Shown: one piece after another, positions 7,959 through 14,469 of the stretch
How positions within the stretch are numbered: position 1 is the first letter of the stretch
How the letters are laid out: each line of letters begins with the position of its first letter
NCBI GenBank assembly: GCA_016781885.1
Contig: JADDPM010000018.1
Coordinates: 1-17,255 of the forward strand
Length of the DNA: 17,255 nucleotides
Reading direction: 5' to 3'
Source: Rubrobacter sp.
GTDB taxonomy: Bacteria; Actinomycetota; Rubrobacteria; Rubrobacterales; Rubrobacteraceae
Notes under the pieces: generated by a model
Database searches by the model: none
Seen by the model: only the letters and a program-made list of their open reading frames with translations
What the model was told of the DNA's origin: nothing
Made by a program: the position numbers and the translations under genes

Positions 7959-8897
7959 TTAGGCGAGACTGGCCGCTTCCAGTTGCTCGGCGATGCCGCT
8001 CAACTGTTCTCGCCTAGTGATATCGTGGGCGTCCTGTTCGATTTGGATTACTCTCTGGTCCCGAAACCTGGTGGTGATCTCGTCGAGGTACTCGGACTGC
8101 TGCTCTAGTCGCGCCCGCAAGAAGGCTCCTTCGGCGAGGTCGGGCAGCACCCGGTTTACTATTAGCCCTCCGACCTCGACCCTGTTCTCCGTCAGCGTGC
8201 GCAGCGTTCGGGAGGTCTCCTCTATCGGCAGGCGCTCCGGAATGAGCACCAGGTAGAAGTTCGCGTCTTCGAGCAGCCGGTGGCGGGCGTGATGGAACTT
8301 GTCACGGCGCTCCCGCAGACGCTTTAGGGTCGGGTCTTCGTCGGATCCCTCTTCACCGGCGAGGTTGCGCAGCATACGCTCCATGCCGGCTACTTTCTCT
8401 CTCTGGCGGACCATCCCCTCGACCCAGGCCGTGAGCAGCGCGGGCAACGTCAGGAGCCGCAGTGTATGACCCGTGGGGGCGGTGTCGAAGATGATTCGAT
8501 CATACTCGCCAGGACTAAGGGCGATCAGGTCCACGAATCGGTCAAAGAGCGCCGACTCCTCGGTGCCGGGGCTGGACTTGGCGAGCTCGAGGTGCTGGCG
8601 GACCGCGGGCAAAACCTCCGGGCTCACCGATTCGCGTGCGTCCTCCTTGACTCGCTCCACGTAGGCCGCAGCATCCGCCGCCGCGTCGATTTCGATCCCC
8701 CAGAGGTTCTCTGCGATCTGCGTGGGCTCTCTCGAAAGCTTCGCGCCGAGCACGTCGCTGGTAGAGTGGGCCGGATCGGTGGAGACCAGGAGCGTCTTCT
8801 CCCCACGCCCGGAGAGCAGGGTGGCAAAGGCGGCGGCCAACGTCGTCTTTCCTACACCGCCCTTGCCGCCGAAGAAGACCAGGCGCCGGGTCAACAA
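7959..8897 (-). CDS. ArsA/Get3-like ATPase (single domain, cysteine-free)
   Basis: About 312 residues from TTG 8895-8897. A deviant P-loop GGKGGVGKTT lies at 10-19, switch I STDPAHS at 39-45, and the family signature DTAPTGHTLRLL at 138-149. A charged region near 165-205 matches the client- or partner-binding part of the family. Proteins of this type are dimeric cytosolic ATPases; ArsA drives arsenite export and Get3 carries membrane-protein tails. This copy has no cysteine at all, so it lacks both the arsenite-sensing cysteines of ArsA and the CxxC of Get3. No arsB, arsC or arsR is in view. The start overlaps the stop of the CC-tail gene (TTGTTGA), which suggests translational coupling. TTG 8892-8894 or an upstream GTG at 8943-8945 (GAAGAG before it, 55-base overlap) are alternatives. 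It is the last gene of the cstA operon. Confidence 0.88.
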   Translation of the reverse strand: MLTRRLVFFGGKGGVGKTTLAAAFATLLSGRGEKTLLVSTDPAHSTSDVLGAKLSREPTQIAENLWGIEIDAAADAAAYVERVKEDARESVSPEVLPAVRQHLELAKSSPGTEESALFDRFVDLIALSPGEYDRIIFDTAPTGHTLRLLTLPALLTAWVEGMVRQREKVAGMERMLRNLAGEEGSDEDPTLKRLRERRDKFHHARHRLLEDANFYLVLIPERLPIEETSRTLRTLTENRVEVGGLIVNRVLPDLAEGAFLRARLEQQSEYLDEITTRFRDQRVIQIEQDAHDITRREQLSGIAEQLEAASLA

Positions 8898-9157
8898 CAG
8901 ACGCCCGGCTCGGGGAATCGGTTCATCCCCATCCTCTGGTGCCACCGGTGGAACTCTTCGACGAACTCTGGGTAGAGTTCGAAGGCATAGTAGCTAGTGG
9001 GGTTCGGGATGCCCAGAGCTTCCAGGAAGAGCATCGCCATCAAAGCGTCCTGCTGACGCCCTGCCTCGCGCTGCATCCCCGAACGCCACCGTCCAACGAA
9101 GTACTCGTCGTGTAGCTCCTCTATGCGTTTATACAGTTCGCGCCAGCCGGGCGTCAC
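8891..9157 (-). CDS. Cory-CC-star family small protein (C-terminal Cys-Cys)
   Basis: 88 residues, mostly helical and hydrophilic, with an internal moderately hydrophobic helix (DALMAMLFLEALGIP, about 37-51). The last two residues are Cys87-Cys88 directly before the stop (FPEPGVCC). This matches what I remember as the 'cory-CC-star' family, named for its Cys-Cys-stop end and found next to ArsA-like ATPases in actinobacteria. No other cysteine is present, so the tail is the obvious functional site: metal or thiol binding, acylation, or recognition by the neighbouring ATPase. The second half (YPEFVEEFHRW and the tail) resembles the layout of the YbdD/YjiX partners of CstA-type transporters, which also end in Cys-Cys. 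The GTG start is four bases after the previous stop. Confidence 0.82.
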   Translation of the reverse strand: MTPGWRELYKRIEELHDEYFVGRWRSGMQREAGRQQDALMAMLFLEALGIPNPTSYYAFELYPEFVEEFHRWHQRMGMNRFPEPGVCC

Positions 9158-9161
9158 GGGC

Positions 9162-9593
9162 TCAGACCACCGCGGGATCTGGCTCGGATATCTCCAGCTC
9201 CTTCTTGACGGCGGCGACGGCGTCTTCTACCGGGGGGATCCGGCCGTTAAAGAGCACCTTTCCGTCAACGACAATCGAGGTGTAGGAGATCCCACGCCGG
9301 AGCTGGCTCCAGATCTCCCGCAGGTTCAAACCTCTCCGGCGGGCGTCCTTGAGGAGGGCGGGGACGAGCCAGACCATGTTTCGTGGGTCGACGACCGTGA
9401 TCTCCACATCTTCATCGAAGAGTTCTGCGCGCAGGGCCCGGTAGACCTCGCCCATCGCCTCCATCTCAGAGCGGTTCGCCGCGAAGGTTTCGGTATCGCC
9501 GAGCTCGGTGTTCTCGCCGCCGAGCCGTCCGCAGCACCCGGAGGCTGCGAGCTGCGCGTCCCACTCACGAACGAGGATTATCCTGTGCATCAT
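9162..9593 (-). CDS. Thioredoxin-fold-like protein with Cys-Cys pair, function unknown
   Basis: 143 residues. The N-terminus is a strand (HRIILVREWD) followed by ASGCCGRLGG, with Cys20-Cys21 at the place where thioredoxin-like folds carry their active-site cysteines. A middle strand reads VEITVVDPRN, and the end (ISYTSIVVDGKVLFNGRIPP plus a helix) resembles the last strands and helix of thioredoxin-like proteins. A vicinal pair is unusual for a thiol oxidoreductase, which normally has CxxC; it fits metal or metalloid binding better. I cannot assign a named family; it is not a clear ArsD. ATG 9591-9593 overlaps the cstA stop as ATGA, with GGAGG about 11 bases upstream, so it is co-translated with cstA. 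Confidence 0.7.
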   Translation of the reverse strand: MMHRIILVREWDAQLAASGCCGRLGGENTELGDTETFAANRSEMEAMGEVYRALRAELFDEDVEITVVDPRNMVWLVPALLKDARRRGLNLREIWSQLRRGISYTSIVVDGKVLFNGRIPPVEDAVAAVKKELEISEPDPAVV

Positions 9594-11287
9594 GCTCCCG
9601 TTGTTCCTCCATCTGTGCCACTCGCCGCTCGTTCGCTCCGGGCTCGCTGGAAGGCCCCGATAGCCTCTATGATCAGCCAGAGGGTCAACACAAAGATGAC
9701 GCCGTCGATAGCGACGAGCAAATAATCCCCGGCCCGGAAGAAGTCGCCCAGCTGGATAAACAGCGCCCACGTAGTCATCGCCAGAAGGAAGACGAGCGGC
9801 ACTATCTGGGCCAGCGGGTTACGGTTCCTGGTAAAGACCCAGACCGCCACCACGGCGAGCGCGAGCCCGGCGGTGAGTTGGTTGGTGGTGCCGAAGAGTC
9901 TCCACAGCCGCCCGAAGGCGAGGTCGGGGTAGAGTGCGAGCCCAAGCGGTATTACGACCGCGAGCGCCGCCGCCAGGGTCAGGTTCCTCGCAAGGAGTCG
10001 GAAACGTACTATCTCCCCGATCTCCTGGATGATGTAGCGCTGGAGCCGGACTCCGGTATCCATCGTCGTCGCCGCGAACGAGACCACGACGACCGCGGCG
10101 AAGATGGTGGCTATCCCGAGCGGAACCCCGAGGTTGTTGGCGAAGTGCCCCACGCCTTCGACGAAGTTGCCGACCGCCCCAGAGGAGGCCGTGTTGAAGT
10201 CGGCGTACCTCTCCTGCCATACGGTGTACGCTCCTAATCCGGCGGTGGCGGCGAGGATGGAGCCGAGTGCGAGGGAGCCTTCGCCGACGGAGCCGAAGTA
10301 TCCTACATAGCGGGCGTCCTCTTCGTTGTCGAGCTGCTTTGAGGTGGTGCCGGAGGACACCAGGCTGTGAAAACCCGAGATCGCGCCGCACGCGATCGTG
10401 ATGAACAGGAACGGGAACCAGTGCGGCGAACCTTCCGGTACGCTCGCGATCGCCGGGGCGACGATCCTATCGAACCCGATCAGGACGCCTAAGAAGATTA
10501 CCCCGAGGGCGATAAAGAGCTGGTGCGAGTTGATGTAGTCCCGCGGCTGTAGCAGTACCCACACCGGTATGCGCGAGGCTACAAAGGTATAGGCGAACAG
10601 GAGGATTATCCACAGCATCCGGGCATCCAACCCTATAGCTGAGGCAATCGGGCTGAGGTCTATCGGGAACGCCTGTCCCAAAAGGATGGAGAGGTAGAGC
10701 AAAGCCACGCCGATGAGCGACGGGATGAGCGCCGAGGTCCTGCGCCGGTAGATGTACTGGCCGATAAAGATGGCGAGTGGGATCTCGAGGAAGATCGGGA
10801 TGACCGAGCCCGGGAAGGCTATGAAGAGGTTTGCGATTACCACCGCGAAGACCGCGTTTACCAGGGTCAACAGGAAGAAGATTATTAACAAGAATAGCGT
10901 GCGAGCCCTCGCGTTGATAACCGAGGAGGCCAAAGTTCCGATGTTCTGCGCCCGGTTGCGGACAGAGATCACCAGCGCGCCGAAGTCGTGAACCCCGGCC
11001 GCGAAGATCGTACCCAGAACCACCCACAAGAGTGCCGGCACCCAGCCCCAGAACACCGCGATGGCCGGGCCGACTATCGGCGCCGCCCCTGCAACCGACG
11101 TGAAGTGATGCCCGAAGAGGACGTGCTTGTTGGTCGGAACGTAGTCCACCCCGTCCTCGAACTCGTGTGCCGGCGTCGGCTTCGATTTATCCAGCGCATA
11201 CACTTTTTCGGCTAGGTACTTGGAGTAGAAACGGTAGCCAAGAAAAAAAGCTACGAACACCAGGATCGCTACGACTACCGCTGGCAT
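9590..11287 (-). CDS. cstA: Carbon starvation protein CstA-family transporter
   Basis: 565 residues, strongly hydrophobic, with about fifteen membrane segments. The family block GHHFTSVAGAAPIVGPAIA (59-77) is present, as are SSGTTSKQL and GTTNQLTAGLAL further on. CstA/BtsT proteins import small compounds; E. coli members take up pyruvate or peptides. The protein is shorter than E. coli CstA (about 700 residues). ATG 11285-11287 has an excellent ribosome site (AAGGAGGAG, about 5 bases away). The gene heads a four-gene operon with overlapping or 4-base junctions. A strong promoter and two inverted repeats precede it. The usual enteric partner YbdD is absent, and a different Cys-Cys-tailed small protein takes that place. 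Confidence 0.93.
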   Translation of the reverse strand: MPAVVVAILVFVAFFLGYRFYSKYLAEKVYALDKSKPTPAHEFEDGVDYVPTNKHVLFGHHFTSVAGAAPIVGPAIAVFWGWVPALLWVVLGTIFAAGVHDFGALVISVRNRAQNIGTLASSVINARARTLFLLIIFFLLTLVNAVFAVVIANLFIAFPGSVIPIFLEIPLAIFIGQYIYRRRTSALIPSLIGVALLYLSILLGQAFPIDLSPIASAIGLDARMLWIILLFAYTFVASRIPVWVLLQPRDYINSHQLFIALGVIFLGVLIGFDRIVAPAIASVPEGSPHWFPFLFITIACGAISGFHSLVSSGTTSKQLDNEEDARYVGYFGSVGEGSLALGSILAATAGLGAYTVWQERYADFNTASSGAVGNFVEGVGHFANNLGVPLGIATIFAAVVVVSFAATTMDTGVRLQRYIIQEIGEIVRFRLLARNLTLAAALAVVIPLGLALYPDLAFGRLWRLFGTTNQLTAGLALAVVAVWVFTRNRNPLAQIVPLVFLLAMTTWALFIQLGDFFRAGDYLLVAIDGVIFVLTLWLIIEAIGAFQRARSERAASGTDGGTTGA

Positions 11288-11306
11288 ACTCTCCTCCTTT
11301 ATACAG

Positions 11307-11330
11307 ATGGATATATCTAGATATATCCAT
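11307..11330. promoter_or_regulatory. Perfect 24-bp palindrome in the cstA leader (operator or RNA hairpin)
   Basis: The half-site ATGGATATATCT is followed directly by its exact reverse complement, with no spacer and no mismatch. It is very AT-rich in a GC-rich genome and lies some 9 bases before the cstA ribosome site. It is downstream of the predicted promoter, so a bound dimeric repressor would act as a roadblock. A folded RNA could instead shade the ribosome site. Confidence 0.75.
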
Positions 11331-11342
11331 GTACCCCAATAC

Positions 11343-11361
11343 CGTAGGACGGCTTCCTACG
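11343..11361 (-). promoter_or_regulatory. 7-bp hairpin in the cstA leader
   Basis: Read on the cstA strand: CGTAGGA, loop AGCCG, TCCTACG, a perfect stem. It falls just after the predicted transcription start and lacks a T-run, so it is not a terminator. It may protect the 5' end of the mRNA or be a second binding site. Confidence 0.5.
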
Positions 11362-11372
11362 CCTCATAGGTT

Positions 11373-11401
11373 ACTATAAGCCGTTAGAGGTATCATTACA
11401 A
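11373..11401 (-). promoter_or_regulatory. Promoter of the cstA operon (TTGTAA-N17-TATAGT)
   Basis: On the minus strand, TTGTAA (complement of 11396-11401) and TATAGT (complement of 11373-11378) are exactly 17 bases apart, close to the housekeeping consensus. The expected start is near 11366, giving a leader of about 78 bases that holds both inverted repeats. The -35 box ends three bases before the ATG of the divergent gene at 11405, so the two genes may interfere with each other. Confidence 0.65.
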
Positions 11402-11404
11402 CCC

Positions 11405-12208
11405 ATGCACGAATATAATCGGCAGACCCTCATCACGTCTGCGGAGCTCGCCGCCGTCGCTACGTTCGCCCACACCGGCGACGACGACATGCCCCGCCTC
11501 ACCTCCGTGACGCCATTACTGCTAGATGGATGCCCCGCCTTCACTCTCACCTACGCCCGCCTGGAGTTGGCGCGAGAGATTGCCGCTTCCCCACAAGCGA
11601 CTCTGGTGTTCCACGATTCGCGGCTTGCCTACGCCGGCTGGAGCCCATTGACCGCGTCGGGTAGGGTAGAGGTCGTTTCAGACCCGGACGGAGAGTTATT
11701 CTACGAGAAGCTCCTGCATCAAGAGCTCGACAAGTTTCCGCCTGACCGCCAGCTGATAGATAGCCCGCTCCTGAGGCGCGAGAACTGGTGGTACATGCCG
11801 CGTCTCATCGTGCGACTCGTCGAAGCCGGCGAGCCTCGTCCCGTCGCCCGGCGCGAGACGCCGGATCACAGCGTCCTCGCCTACGTCTCTGGCGGAGGGC
11901 TTACAGCCGAGACTGTCCATGTCGAGGACTGGAATGTGGACCGCATTCCTATCAGATTGTCGCGTTCTGGCGAACCTTCGCTACCCGAAGGTTCATCGGC
12001 CACGCTCCTGTACCATGACTTCGCGGTCCCGGACATGGACCCACGCACCTCGTTTCTCGCCGCCGGTCGGCTGGAGAACGGTCGCCTCTTCGTGACCCGG
12101 CGCAGGGGTTCGCGCACACTCGGCGAGCGACCCGGTCTCTTCGCCCGGTGGCGGGCGCACCGGGACCTGAAGCGGCGCTGCAAGGCTGGCCTTAAGAGCC
12201 AGCTTTAG
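11405..12208 (+). CDS. FMN-binding split-barrel-like (pyridoxamine-phosphate-oxidase-like) protein, possible tandem
   Basis: 267 residues, soluble. The first half (about 10-145) has the order of a flavin split barrel: LTSVTPLLLDGCPAFTLTYA, then ATLVFHDSRLAYAGWSPLTA, then SGRVEVV and a helix with WWYMPRLIVRLVEAG. The second half (about 165-245) repeats a weaker barrel-like pattern (IPIRLSR, SATLLYHDFAVPDMD, SFLAAGRLENGRLFVTRRR), so it may be a tandem domain protein. Such proteins bind FMN, F420 or heme; I cannot tell which. No oxidase active-site motif is clear. The ATG has AGAGG about 14 bases upstream, a poor spacing. It is divergent from cstA across 117 bases and could be regulated with it through the shared palindrome. 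Confidence 0.6.
   Translation: MHEYNRQTLITSAELAAVATFAHTGDDDMPRLTSVTPLLLDGCPAFTLTYARLELAREIAASPQATLVFHDSRLAYAGWSPLTASGRVEVVSDPDGELFYEKLLHQELDKFPPDRQLIDSPLLRRENWWYMPRLIVRLVEAGEPRPVARRETPDHSVLAYVSGGGLTAETVHVEDWNVDRIPIRLSRSGEPSLPEGSSATLLYHDFAVPDMDPRTSFLAAGRLENGRLFVTRRRGSRTLGERPGLFARWRAHRDLKRRCKAGLKSQL
12182..12206 (+). terminator. Hairpin across the stop codon of the split-barrel gene
   Basis: AAGGCTGGC (12182-12190), loop CTTAAGA, GCCAGCTTT (12198-12206) gives nine pairs with one G-U. It ends in TTT only, inside the last codons, so it is at best a weak terminator. Confidence 0.35.
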
Positions 12209-12234
12209 AAGGTCTGGTTACCATAGATTCTGTT

Positions 12235-12255
12235 TCTCCTGCCTCTTCCAGGAGA
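12235..12255. terminator. Inverted repeat between convergent genes, possible two-way terminator
   Basis: TCTCCTG, spacer CCTCTTC, CAGGAGA is a perfect seven-pair stem. It lies between the plus-strand split-barrel gene and the end of the minus-strand ABC operon, where a shared terminator would be expected. No strong T-run follows on either strand. Confidence 0.3.
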
Positions 12256-12380
12256 CTGTTACTGCGGTTCGGGCCATGCCAATACACCGGAAAAGCATAC
12301 CGAATGTACGAGCTGCTTCGACGGTCGGAGAGAACGGGGGGTAGAGTTGCTATTATAGCCCAGCTCGGGCAGCAGCCGTC

Positions 12381-12581
12381 TTACCGGAGGTCTCCCGAGT
12401 CTTCGCGCGTTTTGGTTGTGGAGAGGGCGGCGCGGGCGGCGCTGAGGGCGGTCGTGACGTGGCCGTCTATCCGCGCCTCGTCAAAGTCGAGCTCGCCGAT
12501 CCGACATGGGTCCACCTTCACCGACTCCAGCAGCCGCACGGCCTCTTCGAGAGCCTTTATTTTCTCCGTTCCGTCGACCAT
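12381..12581 (-). CDS. Small protein of unknown function (66 aa)
   Basis: I do not recognise the family. It is acidic to neutral and predicted helical: EKIKALEEAVRLLESVKV, then DPCRIGELDFDEARIDGHVT and a second helix TALSAARAALS. There is a single cysteine (C26). GGGAG lies six to seven bases before the ATG. The gene starts 75 bases after the stop of the ABC permease on the same strand, so it may be the third gene of that operon. The amphipathic pattern and ribosome site favour a real gene; the antisense frames here lack both. Confidence 0.6.
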   Translation of the reverse strand: MVDGTEKIKALEEAVRLLESVKVDPCRIGELDFDEARIDGHVTTALSAARAALSTTKTREDSGDLR

Positions 12582-12656
12582 GAAGCACTCCCGGCTCGCA
12601 CTATTCGCTGGAACCAGAGATACCCGAACGGTGGTATCTGGAATCCTCCTACTCCT

Positions 12657-13379
12657 CTAGAGCCGGGGCGAGAGGAGCCGTGGGGCGGTTAGACAGACGC
12701 CTACGGCGAGGAGGGCGGCGATGATGCCCGGGTAGAGGAAGACCTCGAAGGGGGCGGAGCGGGCGGCGAGCCCGAAGACGGCTTGTAGGGCATCGTTCAT
12801 ATAGGCGAAGGGGATGAGGTCGCGCAAGAGCGCGCGGAGGCCGGTCGGGTCCTGGTTGCGGAAGAAGCCGGAGAGGTAGATGAGCGGGGCGAGTATCGCC
12901 GTGGCGTAGAGCAGCACGTCCGCTGGCGAGGAAGTGAAGTTGGCTATGAAGATGCCGATGCAGTTCGCCGTCACGAGCGTGACGAAGACTGCAAAAGTCG
13001 CGGCGAGCACCCATATCAGCGGCGCTGGGTGGAGTACGTAGACGAGCAGCAGTGCGGGCAAGAGCTGGATGAAGTCGAGGACGGCGTTCACCGCCAGGAG
13101 CTCGAAGACTATCCGCCGGGGAGAGAGGGGGGTGAGGGAGAAGCGCATCAGTATGCCATCGTTCAAATCCGCCGTGAGGCTCTCCCCGGCCCCGAAGGTG
13201 CCGGTCATGATCGCAACGATCCCGACTACCGCCGCTGCGTACTGCGCCGGTATGTCGCTCGCTGCCACCGGCACTACGAGCGCCACCGGATAGAGCATCT
13301 TTATAAGGAGCGCGAACCTCTTCCCGAAGAAGAGGACGACGTCCTTCTTCCAGTAGGCGTCCGGCGGGTCAAGCTTCAT
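12657..13379 (-). CDS. ABC-2-type transporter permease
   Basis: 240 residues with six hydrophobic segments and a basic N-terminus (WKKDVVLFFGKRFALL). The segment MTGTFGAGESLTADLNDGIL followed by SLTPLSPRRIVFELLAVN is the usual cytoplasmic connector of ABC-2 permeases (FGxGxxL...DREsGtl.rlr.sPvs). It would form a dimer in the membrane driven by the ATPase encoded just upstream. Its ATG lies inside the last codons of the ATPase gene, an 11-base overlap typical of coupled subunits. The substrate is unknown; drugs, lipids and sodium are all exported by relatives. No immunity or biosynthesis gene nearby narrows this. Confidence 0.85.
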   Translation of the reverse strand: MKLDPPDAYWKKDVVLFFGKRFALLIKMLYPVALVVPVAASDIPAQYAAAVVGIVAIMTGTFGAGESLTADLNDGILMRFSLTPLSPRRIVFELLAVNAVLDFIQLLPALLLVYVLHPAPLIWVLAATFAVFVTLVTANCIGIFIANFTSSPADVLLYATAILAPLIYLSGFFRNQDPTGLRALLRDLIPFAYMNDALQAVFGLAARSAPFEVFLYPGIIAALLAVGVCLTAPRLLSPRL

Positions 13380-14316
13380 CCTTCAGCGCCTCCCCCGTGA
13401 GCTTCACGTACACGTCCTCCAGGCTCGGCCGGCGCACCGCGAGGTCGGTTATATCCCCGCCCGCCCGCACGATCCCCGCGACCACGTCCGCGACGATGCC
13501 CGCCCTCTCTTCACACTGCACCACCAAATCGCGCCCCTCCGGCACTACCCGCTCGACACCAGGCACCCCCTCCAGATCTCCGTACTCGACCGGGTTGCGG
13601 AGCGTGGCGACGATGCGCCGCGTCCCTTCGAGAGAGGAGACGAACTCCTCCGGCGTCCCGAGTGTCAAGAGCTTCCCCCGGTGCAGGAACGCGACCCGGT
13701 CGCACATCGCCTCGACCTCGTCCACCTGGTTGCTCGCTAGCAGGACGGCGACGCCGGAGGCGGCGAGCTCCCGGATCCTCCTCTGGTAAGCGAGCTGTGA
13801 GGCATAGTCGAGCCCGAGCGACGGCTCGTCGAGTATTAGTAGGTCCGGCCCGTGCGCCATCGCCTCGATGAGCGCGAGCTTCTTGCCCATTCCATACGAG
13901 TAGGTCTTCACGCGATCGTCTCTGTACTCCGCGAGCCCGAAGTAATCGAAGAGCTCCGCGAGCACGCTCTCGGCCTTCCGCTCCTCCATCCCGTAGGAGC
14001 GGGCGAAGAGGTAGGCGTTCGCCCAGCCGGAGAGGTCACCGTAGTGGGTCGGGCGGTCGACCATCAGGCCCATCCTCGCGCGCGCCTTCCGCTTCTCTTT
14101 GATGCCGTCCGCGTCTACGACGCGGAAAGCGCCCCTGTCCGGTTCGATGGCGGTCGAGAGGACGCGCAGCAGCGTGCTCTTCCCGGAGCCGTTCGGTCCC
14201 ATGAGACCGAAGACCTCGCCGGGCCGAACCTCGAAGCTCACGTCCGCGACGCCGCGTCCGCTGCTCTTGTAGATGCGAGTGATCTCCTGGACTTCGAGAG
14301 CCGCGGGCTTCTCCAA
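13369..14316 (-). CDS. ABC transporter ATP-binding protein
   Basis: 315 residues. Walker A is GPNGSGKST (40-48) and Walker B is LLILDEP (159-165). The signature motif is degenerate: YSYGMGKK (139-146) in place of LSGGQ. The switch histidine is also changed: LLASNQVDEVE puts Asn196 where TH or SH is usual. About 100 C-terminal residues form the extra domain common in drug- or lipid-exporter ATPases. It pairs with the overlapping permease. The start TTG 14314-14316 has AAGGAAGG some five bases upstream. YSxGM signatures are common in this ABC-2 subfamily and should still be active; loss of the histidine is rarer and may slow ATP turnover. Confidence 0.9.
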   Translation of the reverse strand: MEKPAALEVQEITRIYKSSGRGVADVSFEVRPGEVFGLMGPNGSGKSTLLRVLSTAIEPDRGAFRVVDADGIKEKRKARARMGLMVDRPTHYGDLSGWANAYLFARSYGMEERKAESVLAELFDYFGLAEYRDDRVKTYSYGMGKKLALIEAMAHGPDLLILDEPSLGLDYASQLAYQRRIRELAASGVAVLLASNQVDEVEAMCDRVAFLHRGKLLTLGTPEEFVSSLEGTRRIVATLRNPVEYGDLEGVPGVERVVPEGRDLVVQCEERAGIVADVVAGIVRAGGDITDLAVRRPSLEDVYVKLTGEALKDEA

Positions 14317-14469
14317 AACGTCCTTCCTTGCAGTCTATACGGAAAGCTTATTCTAACGGTGCTCTAACAGGACGGGTGTTACGCTCATCACCCTGGACTA
14401 CGTACTGATACGAGAAAGGCAGTGGGGGAGCTATCCTGAGATTCGTGCCTCGCGGGTCCGGCGTGAAGC

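Noticed and set aside
7959..11287. Arsenic resistance operon
   Set aside because: Only the ATPase resembles Ars proteins; it has no cysteines, and no arsB/acr3, arsC or arsR is seen. The neighbour is a CstA-type carbon transporter.
12304..12660. 118-codon plus-strand frame
   Set aside because: Ser/Arg-rich and antisense to the 66-residue protein, which has a better ribosome site and more protein-like composition.
14390..14469. Terminator or small gene between the ABC ATPase and the TMEM175 gene
   Set aside because: Only a weak GGGTG/CACCC pair with a 10-base loop near 14374-14393; no T-run and no open frame with a ribosome site.
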